Of a stretch of DNA of 52,622 bases, positions 38,983 through 49,906 are shown in pieces. Numbering within the stretch: position 1 is the stretch's first letter; each line of letters begins with the position of its first letter. The position numbers were made by a program, and so were the translations under genes. This stretch comes from Pedobacter schmidteae (lineage in GTDB: Bacteria; Bacteroidota; Bacteroidia; Sphingobacteriales; Sphingobacteriaceae): positions 1 through 52,622 of the forward strand of contig CAMDKO010000008.1 in assembly GCA_945901155.1 (NCBI GenBank), read 5' to 3'. The notes under the pieces were generated by a model. That model saw only the letters and a program-made list of their open reading frames with translations. It did not search any database and was not told the DNA's origin.

Positions 38983-40224
38983 TTGGATTTATTTGATAAA
39001 ATTTCGAAAAATATGGGACCTCTGGGCCAGCACCAGAAAATGGCTCATGGTTATTTCTCCTTTCCTAAATTAGAGGGTGAAATAGCTCCTAATATGATGT
39101 TCAGAGGTAAGGAGCACTTAGTTTGGAGTCTTAACAATTACCTCGGACTTGCAAATCATCCGGAAGTTCGTAAGGCAGATATAGAAGGAGCAACAGAATT
39201 TGGTCTTGCTTACCCGATGGGAGCCCGTATGATGTCAGGTAATTCAAATAATCATGAAGCATTAGAAAGAGAACTTGCAGACTTTGTAGGAAAGCAGGAT
39301 GCATTTCTTTTGAATTTTGGTTATCAGGGGATCATGTCGGCGATTGATGCACTGGTTGATAGACATGATGTAATAGTTTATGATGCTGAGTCGCATGCCT
39401 GTATCATTGATGGTGTTCGCCTTCATCAAGGGAAACGTTTCGTTTATACCCATAATGATATGCAAAGCCTTGAAAAGCAATTAGAGAGAGCAACGCGATG
39501 GGTAGAGAATACTGGTGGTTCTATACTGGTTATTACTGAAGGTGTATTTGGTATGTCAGGAGCTCAAGGTAAATTGAATGAGGTAGTTGATCTTAAAAGT
39601 AAATTTAGTTTCCGCCTACTAATTGATGATGCACATGGGTTTGGTACTATGGGTGATACCGGTGCAGGAACACATGAGGCACAGAATTGCGTTGATGGAG
39701 TAGATATTTATTTTGGAACCTTCGCCAAATCAATGGCAGGAATTGGAGCATTTATTGCCTCTACCGAAGAAATAACAAATTTCCTTCGTTATAATATGCG
39801 TTCTCAAATATTTGCAAAATCGCTTCCAATGCCAATGGTAGTTGGTCTTCGTAAAAGGCTTGAATTACTTAAAAGCCAACCAGAACTGAGAGAAAAGCTT
39901 TGGTTCATCGCTACAAGCCTGCAAAATGGGCTTAAAGAAAGGGGATTTGATATAGGTATAACCAATACAATGGTTACTCCAGTGTTCCTTGAAGGCGAAC
40001 TTCAGGAGGCTACAGCCATTACTATGGATCTTAGAGAAAACTATGGTATCTTTTGTTCAATAGTAGTTTATCCTGTTATTCCAAAGGGTTTGATCATGCT
40101 TCGTTTGATCCCAACTGCCCTTCATACCATTGAAGATGTTAACCGTACCCTTGATGCCTACAGTGAACTTGCAGTGAAATTGAAAAAAGGACATTACAAG
40201 GAAAAAAGTCTATTGAATTCTTAG
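38983..40224 (+). CDS. Alpha-oxoamine synthase family PLP enzyme (SPT/KBL/cysteate acyltransferase-like)
   Basis: 413 residues counted from a TTG at 38983 (MDLFDKISKNMGPLGQHQKM); the first ATG would be at 39013, inside the same conserved N terminus. Fold-type I PLP enzyme: LNNYLGLANHPEV, RMMSGNS, DESH-like YDAESHACIIDG, the PLP-contacting DDAHGFGTMGDTG (Asp215, His218) and the Schiff-base lysine Lys249 in GTFAKSMAGIG. The family condenses an amino acid with an acyl thioester (serine palmitoyltransferase, KBL, BioF, and the cysteate acyltransferase of sulfonolipid synthesis). GTFAKSMAG departs from the usual GTLGKA, so the exact substrate cannot be told. Sphingolipid or sulfonolipid synthesis is plausible for this phylum. 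Confidence 0.85.
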   Translation: MDLFDKISKNMGPLGQHQKMAHGYFSFPKLEGEIAPNMMFRGKEHLVWSLNNYLGLANHPEVRKADIEGATEFGLAYPMGARMMSGNSNNHEALERELADFVGKQDAFLLNFGYQGIMSAIDALVDRHDVIVYDAESHACIIDGVRLHQGKRFVYTHNDMQSLEKQLERATRWVENTGGSILVITEGVFGMSGAQGKLNEVVDLKSKFSFRLLIDDAHGFGTMGDTGAGTHEAQNCVDGVDIYFGTFAKSMAGIGAFIASTEEITNFLRYNMRSQIFAKSLPMPMVVGLRKRLELLKSQPELREKLWFIATSLQNGLKERGFDIGITNTMVTPVFLEGELQEATAITMDLRENYGIFCSIVVYPVIPKGLIMLRLIPTALHTIEDVNRTLDAYSELAVKLKKGHYKEKSLLNS

Positions 40225-40265
40225 TTGTATTGAGTATGCTAATCACAGATTAGCGGATAAAAAAT

Positions 40266-40296
40266 GCCTTCATACAGTCTATGAGGGCTTTTTTTT
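40266..40296 (+). terminator. Intrinsic terminator after the oxoamine synthase gene
   Basis: GCCTTCATA (40266-40274) pairs with TATGAGGGC (40280-40288), with one G-T pair and a 5-nt loop, followed by eight T residues. Confidence 0.9.
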
Positions 40297-40497
40297 AAAA
40301 ATCTTTAATGTGTAACCTATTGATTTATAATTATTTAGGTTTTATTAAATCACATTTTTGTTTATAACTGCCCTAAATGTGGAAAAAAACGCCAAAAATG
40401 CATGATTTTATTTTTTTCAATTATTCATTATTTAAAAAAAACATTTTAAATTAGTATGAATAAAATGTTACTAACCTTAAATTAAAAGAGTAAAATC

Positions 40498-40683
40498 ATG
40501 AAAAAATTCACTGAAGCAAAAAATTTATTCGAGTCTTTAGAGGCAGATGCAGACAAGTTTTACAACAAGGCTAACAGCGCAGCTGGCACCCGCGTTAGAA
40601 AAGGTATGCAAGACTTGAAAAATCTTGCTCAAGCTATCCGTCTTGAAGTACAGGAAAAAAAGAACAAAGCAGCTAAGAAATAA
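40498..40683 (+). CDS. Small histone H1-like (Hc1-type) DNA-binding protein
   Basis: 61 residues, lysine-rich, mostly helical: MKKFTEAKNLFESLEADADK, then FYNKANSAAGTRVRKGMQDL and a Lys-rich tail ending NKAAKK. This matches the short Hc1-like histone H1 family conserved in Bacteroidota; the AGTRVRKGMQ centre is its signature. It is expected to bind DNA without sequence specificity in the nucleoid. The gene stands alone, with a terminator on each side and its own AT-rich 5' region, so it is probably well expressed. Confidence 0.87.
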   Translation: MKKFTEAKNLFESLEADADKFYNKANSAAGTRVRKGMQDLKNLAQAIRLEVQEKKNKAAKK

Positions 40684-40701
40684 TTTTCTTCCTCAAAGAA
40701 A

Positions 40702-40730
40702 AAGGCCCGCTCTTATGAGTGGGCCTTCTT
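40702..40730. terminator. Bidirectional terminator between the histone-like gene and dapA
   Basis: AAGGCCCGCTC (40702-40712) and GAGTGGGCCTT (40717-40727) form an 11-bp stem (one G-T pair) with a TTAT loop. T-rich sequence follows on the plus strand, and a TTTTT run follows on the minus strand, so it serves both converging genes. Confidence 0.9.
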
Positions 40731-40734
40731 TGTT

Positions 40735-41619
40735 TTATAGCAAATTTAATTGCTCAAGGTTTGCTTTTATCTGGGTTTCAATACCATTGCTGACATTAAC
40801 AAGTGGCAATCGCATCGTGTCTTTACAAATTCCAAGTAGTTTCATTGCTGATTTTACTCCTCCCGGATTTCCTTCAACAAAACACAAGGAAGTAAACTCG
40901 GTCAGGCTATGATGTAAAGGCTGCGCCTCAATGAATTTACCATCCAGGCACATACGAACCATAGTAGAAAATATTCCTGGAAGGGCATTCCCAATAACCG
41001 ATATCACACCTACCGCACCCATGGCAATCAATGGTAGTGTAATTGGATCATCGCCAGAGATGAATAGAAAGTCTTCAGGCTTATCCTTTATAATTTTATT
41101 GAACTGCTCAAAATTGCCTGAAGCTTCTTTCATCGCAATGATGTTCTTATGATCATGTGCTAAGCGCAGGGTTGTTTCAGCAGTCATGTTTACTCCTGTT
41201 CTTCCTGGTACATTATAGAGTATGACAGGTAGCGGGCTATGATCAGCAATAGCCTTGTAGTGCTGATAAATTCCTTCCTGAGTAGGTTTATTATAGTATG
41301 GACAAACAGAAAGTACCGCATCAAATCCTTTAGAATCGAATTTTTTCAAATCATTTAAAACTTCCGAAGTGTTATTCCCACCAATACCTGCAACAAGACT
41401 TACCCTTCCATTGACTTGAGTAACAGTGGTGTCCCAAACCGCTTTTTTTTCATCGCTATTCAAGGTAGCGGCTTCTCCGGTAGTACCTAAAGAGACAATA
41501 TATTCTACTCCGCCATCAATGATATGGTCAATTACAGCTTTGAGGGCAGTATGGTCAACAGATCCATCTGTTTTGAAGGGAGTAATCATAGCTACTCCGG
41601 TTCCATGAAATTTATTCAT
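40735..41619 (-). CDS. dapA: 4-hydroxy-tetrahydrodipicolinate synthase DapA
   Basis: 294 residues, TIM-barrel class I aldolase. It condenses pyruvate with aspartate semialdehyde, the first step of the lysine and diaminopimelate branch, which supplies the MurE substrate. Visible: VSLGTTGEAATL (pyruvate-binding GTTGE), the catalytic tyrosine in VILYNVPGRTGVNM and the Schiff-base lysine in IIAMKEASGN. Full length. Start ATG 41617-41619 (MNKFHGTGVAMITPF). Confidence 0.96.
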   Translation of the reverse strand: MNKFHGTGVAMITPFKTDGSVDHTALKAVIDHIIDGGVEYIVSLGTTGEAATLNSDEKKAVWDTTVTQVNGRVSLVAGIGGNNTSEVLNDLKKFDSKGFDAVLSVCPYYNKPTQEGIYQHYKAIADHSPLPVILYNVPGRTGVNMTAETTLRLAHDHKNIIAMKEASGNFEQFNKIIKDKPEDFLFISGDDPITLPLIAMGAVGVISVIGNALPGIFSTMVRMCLDGKFIEAQPLHHSLTEFTSLCFVEGNPGGVKSAMKLLGICKDTMRLPLVNVSNGIETQIKANLEQLNLL

Positions 41620-41650
41620 TGTATTTTTATTTACTCAAACTGTTATCCTG

Positions 41651-41658
41651 CAAATTTA
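41651..41658 (-). promoter_or_regulatory. -7 box of the dapA promoter
   Basis: Plus-strand CAAATTTA, read on the minus strand as TAAATTTG, an exact TAnnTTTG match, 32 bp before the dapA ATG. The -33 element is not clear. Confidence 0.45.
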
Positions 41659-41714
41659 AGCGGAAATTGCTCGATTTTAAAACGATATCTTAAATATTAC
41701 CATTTTCATCCAAA

Positions 41715-43745
<2,031 letters not shown>

Positions 43746-43842
43746 TCAATTGAAAATTTGATAACGAATCATAGAATTGATCTTGAATTTAGATATCAAT
43801 CCTAATAATACGCCTAAATGAATTATTTTTTGATTTTTAGTA

Positions 43843-44517
43843 TTAAGGGTTAATTGCTAAAGAAATTTCGTCAAATATTTCAATGTAATTTTCCTGCAAA
43901 GCTTCATGATATTCACTAAGGGTCTTAGAAAGATTATGCATCTCATTTTCAGTTAAGGGGTCTTTCCAAATACGCATGCAAATTCGGTTTAATGCATACA
44001 CCAGGTTATGGCTTTCGCGATAACTATTCAGATAGTTTGACTCGATGAATTTATCAAAGAATTTAAAAAAATGGTCCGTATCATTAATGTTGTTTAATTC
44101 TAGGAATTTATTTATTCCTAGTCTATCTGATTGTCGCAGATGTTGATAGAGATCTTCAGCTACGACGTGATTTTCGGTTAAAAGAGAGCTATCGAGCATA
44201 AGCTCTAGTGAAATATGGGCTAAAAAAGAAGGTCTGACTATTGAATCCTCCAGATAGGGTGCAATGCGCGCTCGTATTGCTCTGGTATGTTCAAAAAAGA
44301 AAGCCGAATTATGAAAATGGCGGTCTACAGCAAGGTGCCGCTTCCAGCCATGAAGAATAGAGTTTTCAATATCGGTAGTAAATAATTCTGCTTTTTTTTC
44401 GGGATGCATATTCCAATCCTTTCTTGCATTTTTTACCAGATCTGGCAAAACTGTTCCCAACACAAGATGCGGGTCTTCGCTATGTCTGTCAAAGTAAAAG
44501 TGAGATAGGAAATTCAT
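43843..44517 (-). CDS. AcpH-like (DUF479) protein, putative ACP phosphodiesterase family
   Basis: 224 residues, all-helical HD-like fold. The N-terminal MNFLSHFYFDRHSEDPHLVLG and following VLPDLV match the AcpH start (MNFLAHLYLS, GNFIGDFV), and AVDRHFHNSAFFFEHT and FLAHISLELMLDSSLL place conserved His and Asp residues as in that family. In E. coli AcpH removes the phosphopantetheine arm of acyl carrier protein. Similarity here is moderate and divergent, so the activity is uncertain. Monocistronic, between ligA and tyrS. Confidence 0.65.
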   Translation of the reverse strand: MNFLSHFYFDRHSEDPHLVLGTVLPDLVKNARKDWNMHPEKKAELFTTDIENSILHGWKRHLAVDRHFHNSAFFFEHTRAIRARIAPYLEDSIVRPSFLAHISLELMLDSSLLTENHVVAEDLYQHLRQSDRLGINKFLELNNINDTDHFFKFFDKFIESNYLNSYRESHNLVYALNRICMRIWKDPLTENEMHNLSKTLSEYHEALQENYIEIFDEISLAINP

Positions 44518-44620
44518 TTTTTGTTATTTGAGATGAATCTTTATGCAAATCTTCCAGGATGGTTTGTATTAGTATAAAAATACGAAAATATTTGCGATGC
44601 AGTGGTTTTGTCAATTCTGT

Positions 44621-44628
44621 TATATTTG
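44621..44628 (+). promoter_or_regulatory. -7 box of the tyrS promoter
   Basis: TATATTTG, exact TAnnTTTG match, 25 bp before the tyrS ATG. Upstream TTG trinucleotides exist at 44592-44594 and 44608-44610 but neither has the ideal spacing. Confidence 0.55.
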
Positions 44629-44653
44629 CATATCTAATGATCCTTAAGATAAA

Positions 44654-45937
44654 ATGAACTTTGTAGAAGAATTACGCTGGCGGGGTATGCTGCACGATAT
44701 AATGCCTGGTACTGAAGAAGAACTTAATAAACAGATGACCTCTGGTTATATAGGTTTTGATCCAACAGCAGATTCATTACATGTTGGGCACCTGACACAG
44801 ATCATGACCCTCATTCACTTTCAAAGGTCTGGGCATAAGCCTTTCGCTTTGGTGGGTGGTGCAACAGGTATGGTTGGTGATCCTTCGGGCAAGTCGGCAG
44901 AACGTAATCTACTATCTGAAGAGGTATTGAATCATAATGTTAAATGCCTGGAAGAACAGTTGAAGAAATTTCTTGACTTTAACTGTGGCCCTAAAAGTGC
45001 AGAAATGGTCAATAATTATGACTGGTTCAAAAATTTCACCTTCCTTGATTTTATAAGAGATGTAGGTAAGCACCTAACCGTTAATTATATGATGGCTAAA
45101 GATTCTGTAAAGAAGCGTCTTGAAGGTGAAACAGGTATGTCATTCACGGAGTTTAGTTATCAGTTGGTTCAGGGTTATGACTTTTATTATTTATGGAAAG
45201 AAAAGAATTGTCAGGTACAAATGGGCGGTTCAGATCAGTGGGGAAATATCGTTACCGGAACAGAGTTAATTCGCCGAAAGGCAGCAGGTAATGCATTTGC
45301 TATTACCACTCAATTAATTAAAAAGGCAGATGGAACCAAATTTGGTAAAACCGAAAGCGGTGCGGTATGGTTAGATCCTGCCAAAACATCTCCCTATAAA
45401 TTTTATCAATTTTGGTTAAATACTACTGACTCGGATGCAAAAAGCTGGATCAGAATATTCACACTTAAATCAGAGTCTGAAATTAAGGAACTTGAAATAG
45501 AGCATGACCTTGCTCCGCATTTGAGAATTCTTCAAAAGGCACTTGCTGAAGAGATTACCATTCGCACGCATTCTTTTGATGCACTTCAAACTGCCCTGAA
45601 AACTTCCGATTTCTTATTCGGGAATGGTTCTTTGGAATTTTTAAATTCATTAAGTAAGGAGGATGTGCTTGAAGTTTTTGAAGGCTTACCCCAATTTACT
45701 CTTGCTAAGAATGAATTTTCAGCGGGTATTAATGCAACTGACCTGCTAGCTGAAAAAACTACGGTATTCCCATCTAAGGGCGAAGCCCGCAAAATGATCA
45801 GTGGTGGAGGGGTTTCCATCAATAAGGAAAAAATAGCTGATCCTGCTCTGATCTTAACTACAGAAAACCTGATCAATGGTATATTTCTGGTCGCTCAAAA
45901 AGGAAAGAAGAACTATTATTTGATCATAGCTGAATAG
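44654..45937 (+). CDS. tyrS: Tyrosyl-tRNA synthetase
   Basis: 427 residues, class I synthetase. [18 protein letters not shown] holds the HIGH-type motif HVGH; the KMSKS-type loop is [13 protein letters not shown]; tyrosine-binding residues lie in [12 protein letters not shown] and [10 protein letters not shown]. The C-terminal S4 RNA-binding domain is visible as [23 protein letters not shown]. Full length bacterial TyrRS. Confidence 0.97.
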   Translation: MNFVEELRWRGMLHDIMPGTEEELNKQMTSGYIGFDPTADSLHVGHLTQIMTLIHFQRSGHKPFALVGGATGMVGDPSGKSAERNLLSEEVLNHNVKCLEEQLKKFLDFNCGPKSAEMVNNYDWFKNFTFLDFIRDVGKHLTVNYMMAKDSVKKRLEGETGMSFTEFSYQLVQGYDFYYLWKEKNCQVQMGGSDQWGNIVTGTELIRRKAAGNAFAITTQLIKKADGTKFGKTESGAVWLDPAKTSPYKFYQFWLNTTDSDAKSWIRIFTLKSESEIKELEIEHDLAPHLRILQKALAEEITIRTHSFDALQTALKTSDFLFGNGSLEFLNSLSKEDVLEVFEGLPQFTLAKNEFSAGINATDLLAEKTTVFPSKGEARKMISGGGVSINKEKIADPALILTTENLINGIFLVAQKGKKNYYLIIAE

Positions 45938-46296
45938 TATTTCATTGAAACAACTATTTTGACAAATATGCGGGTTTAATCTACGGATCTGTAAGTATCA
46001 ATAATGGTACATCGATGTTTTATTTTGGATATTTTATGCGTTTAATTATCAAAAATTCAGTAATTGATAGGTATAAGTTAATCGTTAATTATCTGATAAT
46101 CAATATTTAATGAATTTCATTCTACTATTTGTTTATTCTCTCTGTATTCTTCTGTAAAGTTCATTTTCAAAGTATACATATTATTTTCAATTTATTTTAG
46201 AGGTTATAAATTGTATTATGCTCTATTTTAGGGTGATACGATTATTTTTTTGATTATTTTTTTTTAAATTTAGAATATAAACTAAAACTCTAAAAA
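45938..46296. other. 359-bp AT-rich intergenic region tyrS / PLP enzyme
   Basis: No gene, repeat array or clear promoter box found. It is very AT-rich, with T-runs near 46248-46270. A terminator for tyrS is not obvious. Confidence 0.5.
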
Positions 46297-47517
46297 ATGT
46301 CTGATTTCCTAAACCGCCGTAAATTCCTGCAGGCCACTGCTGTTGCCGGTGCTGCTTCATTGTGGTCGCCATCCCTAGGTGCTGAAACTTTATATGAGGC
46401 TAATGTCTCACACATTGGCAAATCTAAGTGGGATCTTGATTCTCCGGCACTTTGTGTTGACCTTGATAAAATGGAGAAGAATATTAAAGCAGTTCATACA
46501 GCTTTGAAAGGTACCGGTGTAGGGGTTCGCCCGCATGTTAAAACACATAAATGTCCTGCTATTGCAAAAATGCAGATCGCTGCCGGAGCAGTTGGTGTTT
46601 GTTCGGCTAAGCTTAGTGAGTCAGAAGTGATGCTGATTAATGGTATTCAGAATGTATTGATGACAGGGGTAAATGTTACCGCCTCTAAAATCAAGCATGC
46701 AATGGAATTGAGAAAGAAATACAAGGGCTTTATTCAGGCAGTTGATAATATGCAAAATGCAAGAGATCTGCAGGATGCAGCAAAGGCAGCTGGTATTGTT
46801 GCTGATGTGGTAGTAGATTTGGATGTGATTAAGAGATCTGGCGTACAAAATGGATTACCTGCATTGGAACTTGCTCAATTTGTAGACAAAGCTCCGAATC
46901 TTAAATTTCATGGTGTACTTGCTTATGATGGGGCAGTACAACATGTTGAAGGTTTCAAACTACGTAGAGAGCAGGCCTTAAAAACATTTGAGCCCGTAGT
47001 GAATAGCTTTGAACTAATGAAGAAAGCTGGACTAAATATGGAAATTTTTAGTGGTGGTGGTACTGGTACTTATGATATAATGCCTGAAGTTCCTGGATTT
47101 ACTGATGTGCAGGTAGGTAGTTATTTGTTTATGGATCATCAGTATATGATTATTGGCGGTAAAAATAACGAAAAAGAGTTTGATGATTTTGCTCCTTCTC
47201 TAACTGTTATGGCAACTATTATCAATAATAGTAATGAAGGAAAATATGTAACTGATTCAGGATCTAAAGCTTTAACCTTGAATGTTCCTCATGGAAAAAT
47301 AATTGGTGAGCCTGATTTTGATTATAATGCGGGTTCGGATGAATATGGATCGGTTAAAATTATCAATCCAAACAAAAAATATAATGTTGGAGATAAGTTT
47401 GAAGTAATTGTTCCACACTGTGATCCTGTGGTTAACCTGTATGATTTTATGTATGGAATTCGTAATGGAAAGGTTGAAAAAATCTTGCCGATTCTAGCAC
47501 GTGGAAAATCTCAATAG
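46297..47517 (+). CDS. Tat-exported D-threonine aldolase / D-serine dehydratase-like PLP enzyme
   Basis: 406 residues. The N terminus has a twin-arginine signal (NRRKFLQATAVAGAASLW, about residues 6-30), so the enzyme should be exported folded with its cofactor. The body is an alanine-racemase-type TIM barrel, with the PLP lysine Lys82 in VRPHVKTHKCPAIA and phosphate-binding FSGGGTGTYDIM. The C-terminal D-serine dehydratase-like domain ends with the metal-binding pair His374/Cys375 (VPHCDPVVNLYD). The family cleaves D-3-hydroxyamino acids (D-threonine, D-serine, 3-hydroxyaspartate); the true substrate is unknown. It converges on the DUF1080 operon across a shared terminator. Confidence 0.85.
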   Translation: MSDFLNRRKFLQATAVAGAASLWSPSLGAETLYEANVSHIGKSKWDLDSPALCVDLDKMEKNIKAVHTALKGTGVGVRPHVKTHKCPAIAKMQIAAGAVGVCSAKLSESEVMLINGIQNVLMTGVNVTASKIKHAMELRKKYKGFIQAVDNMQNARDLQDAAKAAGIVADVVVDLDVIKRSGVQNGLPALELAQFVDKAPNLKFHGVLAYDGAVQHVEGFKLRREQALKTFEPVVNSFELMKKAGLNMEIFSGGGTGTYDIMPEVPGFTDVQVGSYLFMDHQYMIIGGKNNEKEFDDFAPSLTVMATIINNSNEGKYVTDSGSKALTLNVPHGKIIGEPDFDYNAGSDEYGSVKIINPNKKYNVGDKFEVIVPHCDPVVNLYDFMYGIRNGKVEKILPILARGKSQ

Positions 47518-47602
47518 AATTAAATTCAACTTTGCTCATCGGATTTCCATTAAGTAAAAATCTGACCCCAAAAATAGTATTGAATAACACATTTATTAAA
47601 TA

Positions 47603-47636
47603 AAAAAAGCTCAATGATTTTTCATTGAGCTTTTTT
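47603..47636. terminator. Bidirectional terminator between convergent genes
   Basis: AAAAAAGCTCAATGA (47603-47617) and TCATTGAGCTTTTTT (47622-47636) form a perfect 15-bp stem with a TTTT loop. The A and T runs make it work on both strands, for the PLP-enzyme gene and the DUF1080 gene. Confidence 0.93.
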
Positions 47637-47681
47637 ATACACTTTAATTTTTTTGATAATGAATTCAGTTAACCAATAATT

Positions 47682-48398
47682 TTAAAGTTTCTTTATTTCA
47701 ATATTTCTATACCAAACCTCATCTCCATGATCTTGAAGTGCAATCTTGCCTGATTTGTAAAAAGCAAATCCAGGCATAGTTTTGAACTTGCTTCCGGCAA
47801 CCATGCTGTTCCACTGGGCATCCCACATCGTAGTTGAAACAATGTTCTTACCATTCAATTTGAAGTCGAGCTTACCATTGTTTGAGATGATCTCAACCTG
47901 ATTCCATGCACCTACCGGTTTAACAGGCTCAGAACTGCTGGCGATTAGATCATAAAGATCTCCGGCACGATGTTTATTAATTTTTCCATCTGCATGGCCA
48001 TCATTATCTAAAACTTGCATTTCAGGACCTGTATTATATGAAGAAGGGTACTTTAAAAAATCTTCTTTAACAAAGAAGATAATTCCGCTATTCCCGTTTT
48101 TAGAGATTTTCCATTCCAACTTAAGATGGAAATTTCCATACTCTTCATTTGTTGTAATGTCTCCTCCTTGTCCTTCTTTTTTATTTTTAGCATCAAAATA
48201 AAGTGCCCCATCGCTCACTTTCCATGCCTGTCCAACTTCTGTTTTACCATACGAATGCCATCCTGCGGTTGTTTTACCGTCAAATAGTTTTTGCCATCCT
48301 GCAGATGCAGTCTTTGAGGAGCTATTCATTTCATTTTTACTTGATCTGTATCCGCTAAACAAAATTGTTGAGAGAATAATCAGGCTTAAATATTTCAT
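47682..48398 (-). CDS. DUF1080 (3-keto-disaccharide hydrolase-like) exported protein with altered lipobox
   Basis: 238 residues. After a signal segment comes a DUF1080 jelly-roll domain: WQKLFDGKTTAGWHSYGK, GGDITTNEEYGNFHLKLEWKI, NSGIIFF, GPEMQVLDNDGH, GAWNQVEII and IALQDHGDEVWYRNIEIKKL. Recent work links DUF1080 proteins to hydrolysis or lyase cleavage of 3-keto-glycosides. The signal LSTILFSGYRSSKN has exactly the shape of a lipobox (LFSG-C), but the expected cysteine at residue 17 is tyrosine (TAC at 48348-48350), one base from TGC. The protein may thus be periplasmic rather than membrane-anchored. It lies 1 bp after the cytochrome gene. Confidence 0.85.
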   Translation of the reverse strand: MKYLSLIILSTILFSGYRSSKNEMNSSSKTASAGWQKLFDGKTTAGWHSYGKTEVGQAWKVSDGALYFDAKNKKEGQGGDITTNEEYGNFHLKLEWKISKNGNSGIIFFVKEDFLKYPSSYNTGPEMQVLDNDGHADGKINKHRAGDLYDLIASSSEPVKPVGAWNQVEIISNNGKLDFKLNGKNIVSTTMWDAQWNSMVAGSKFKTMPGFAFYKSGKIALQDHGDEVWYRNIEIKKL

Positions 48399-48399
48399 A

Positions 48400-48801
48400 T
48401 TATTTTGTTTTTAGAGAAAGGATATATTTAACCATTTCTTTTGCATCGTCTATACTGATAGCTGGATGCGGTGCCATTGGAATTTCTCCCCAAGATCCTG
48501 ATCCACCCGCTATGATTTTGCTTGCCAGCATTTCAATATTTTCATCTGTTGCTGGATATTTTTTTGCTACATCAGCATAAGATGGACCAACAATTTTAGC
48601 ATCAACCTTATGACAGGTTAAACAGTCTGAACTACTAATTAGTTGTTCTCCCTTTAATGATCCAGCTGTTGCCGTTGCTCCTTGGGTTGTTTCTGCAGGT
48701 GCTGTAACTGTACTTGTATCTTCAGTACCTTCTGATTTTTGGCCACTTGTACAAGCAAAAATTAAGCTGCATATTCCAAAAATTGCTATTATTTTTTTCA
48801 T
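48400..48801 (-). CDS. Lipoprotein c-type cytochrome
   Basis: 133 residues. Lipoprotein signal MKKIIAIFGICSLIFAC with lipobox Cys17, a Thr/Ala/Glu-rich linker to about residue 48, then a single-haem class I cytochrome c domain: haem motif CLTCH at 60-64 and a distal Met ligand in IPMAPHPAIS, as in cytochromes c551/c552. It should be anchored on the periplasmic side of a membrane as an electron carrier. Its place inside a sugar-oxidation-like operon suggests it may take electrons from a dehydrogenase; that is inference. Confidence 0.9.
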   Translation of the reverse strand: MKKIIAIFGICSLIFACTSGQKSEGTEDTSTVTAPAETTQGATATAGSLKGEQLISSSDCLTCHKVDAKIVGPSYADVAKKYPATDENIEMLASKIIAGGSGSWGEIPMAPHPAISIDDAKEMVKYILSLKTK

Positions 48802-48842
48802 AAACTAGTTTTCGTGTATCACTGTAAAAATAGGCATTTTAA

Positions 48843-49895
48843 TTAGATGCCCAGAATTTTCCGGTTAAACTCATCGTCGCTTCCGCGGCCTGCAAAGTCA
48901 TCAAATGCTTTTTCAGTAACTCTGATAATATGATCATTGATAAAGGCTGCTCCTTCGCGAGCTCCATCTTCTGGGTGCTTGATACAACATTCCCATTCCA
49001 TAACGGCCCATCCTTTAAAGTCGTATTGGGTTAGTTTGCTAAATATTTTTTTGAAATCTACCTGCCCATCGCCAGGCGAGCGGTATCGGCCAGCACGATT
49101 AGCCCAGCCTTGATATCCTCCAAATGTGCCCTGTTTTCCTGTTGAGTTGAATTCAGCATCTTTCACATGGAATGCTTTAATTCGTTCATGATAATGATCA
49201 ATATATTGAACATAATCAAGACACTGTAAAACGAAATGGGATGGATCGTATAATAAACATGCCCTTGGATGGTTATTGACCTTTTCCAAAAACATTTCAT
49301 AGGTTACCCCATCAAAAAGATCTTCACCTGGATGTATCTCATAGCAAACATCTACTCCATGCTCATCAAAATGATTCAAAATGGGTAACCATCTTTTGGC
49401 AAGTTCTTTAAAGCCAGCATCAACTAGTCCTTCAGGGCGCTGTGGCCATGGATGCCAGGTATGCCAAAGTAAGGATCCACTAAAAGTGGCATGAGCAGTA
49501 AGTCCCATATTTTTAGAAGCCATTGCTCCATATTTCAATTGCTGAACGGCCCATTCGGTACGTGCTTTAGGATTGTTATGCACAGAGGCAGGAGCAAAGC
49601 CGTCAAAAAGAAGATCATAGGCTGGGTTAACAGCTACTAGCTGTCCTTGTAAGTGGGTAGAAAGCTCCGTGATCTCTAAACCACATTCATTCACTAATCC
49701 CTTAATCTCATCAGCATAGGTCTTACTTTCTGCTGCTTTTTGAAGATCAATGCAACGCGGGTCCCAGGTTGGGATTTGTACTCCTGCATAACCAAGGCTT
49801 TTTGCCCATTTACATATTGATTCTAGGCTGTTAAAGGGAGCTTCATCGCCTAAAAATTGGGCAAGAAATATTCCGGGTCCTTTTATTGTAGTCAT
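48843..49895 (-). CDS. Sugar phosphate isomerase/epimerase (AP endonuclease 2 TIM barrel)
   Basis: 350 residues, xylose-isomerase-like TIM barrel. Likely metal-binding acidic and histidine residues occur in CYEIHPGEDLF, LYDPSHFVLQ, IKAFHVKDAEF and WAVMEWECC; a GRYRSPGDGQVDF loop is typical of the sugar isomerase/epimerase group beside Gfo/Idh enzymes. No signal peptide, so cytoplasmic. Co-transcribed with the oxidoreductase 12 bp upstream. The substrate is unknown; 3-keto-glycoside or inositol-type sugars are common for this gene pair. Confidence 0.85.
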   Translation of the reverse strand: MTTIKGPGIFLAQFLGDEAPFNSLESICKWAKSLGYAGVQIPTWDPRCIDLQKAAESKTYADEIKGLVNECGLEITELSTHLQGQLVAVNPAYDLLFDGFAPASVHNNPKARTEWAVQQLKYGAMASKNMGLTAHATFSGSLLWHTWHPWPQRPEGLVDAGFKELAKRWLPILNHFDEHGVDVCYEIHPGEDLFDGVTYEMFLEKVNNHPRACLLYDPSHFVLQCLDYVQYIDHYHERIKAFHVKDAEFNSTGKQGTFGGYQGWANRAGRYRSPGDGQVDFKKIFSKLTQYDFKGWAVMEWECCIKHPEDGAREGAAFINDHIIRVTEKAFDDFAGRGSDDEFNRKILGI

Positions 49896-49906
49896 TTTTT
49901 TATAGA

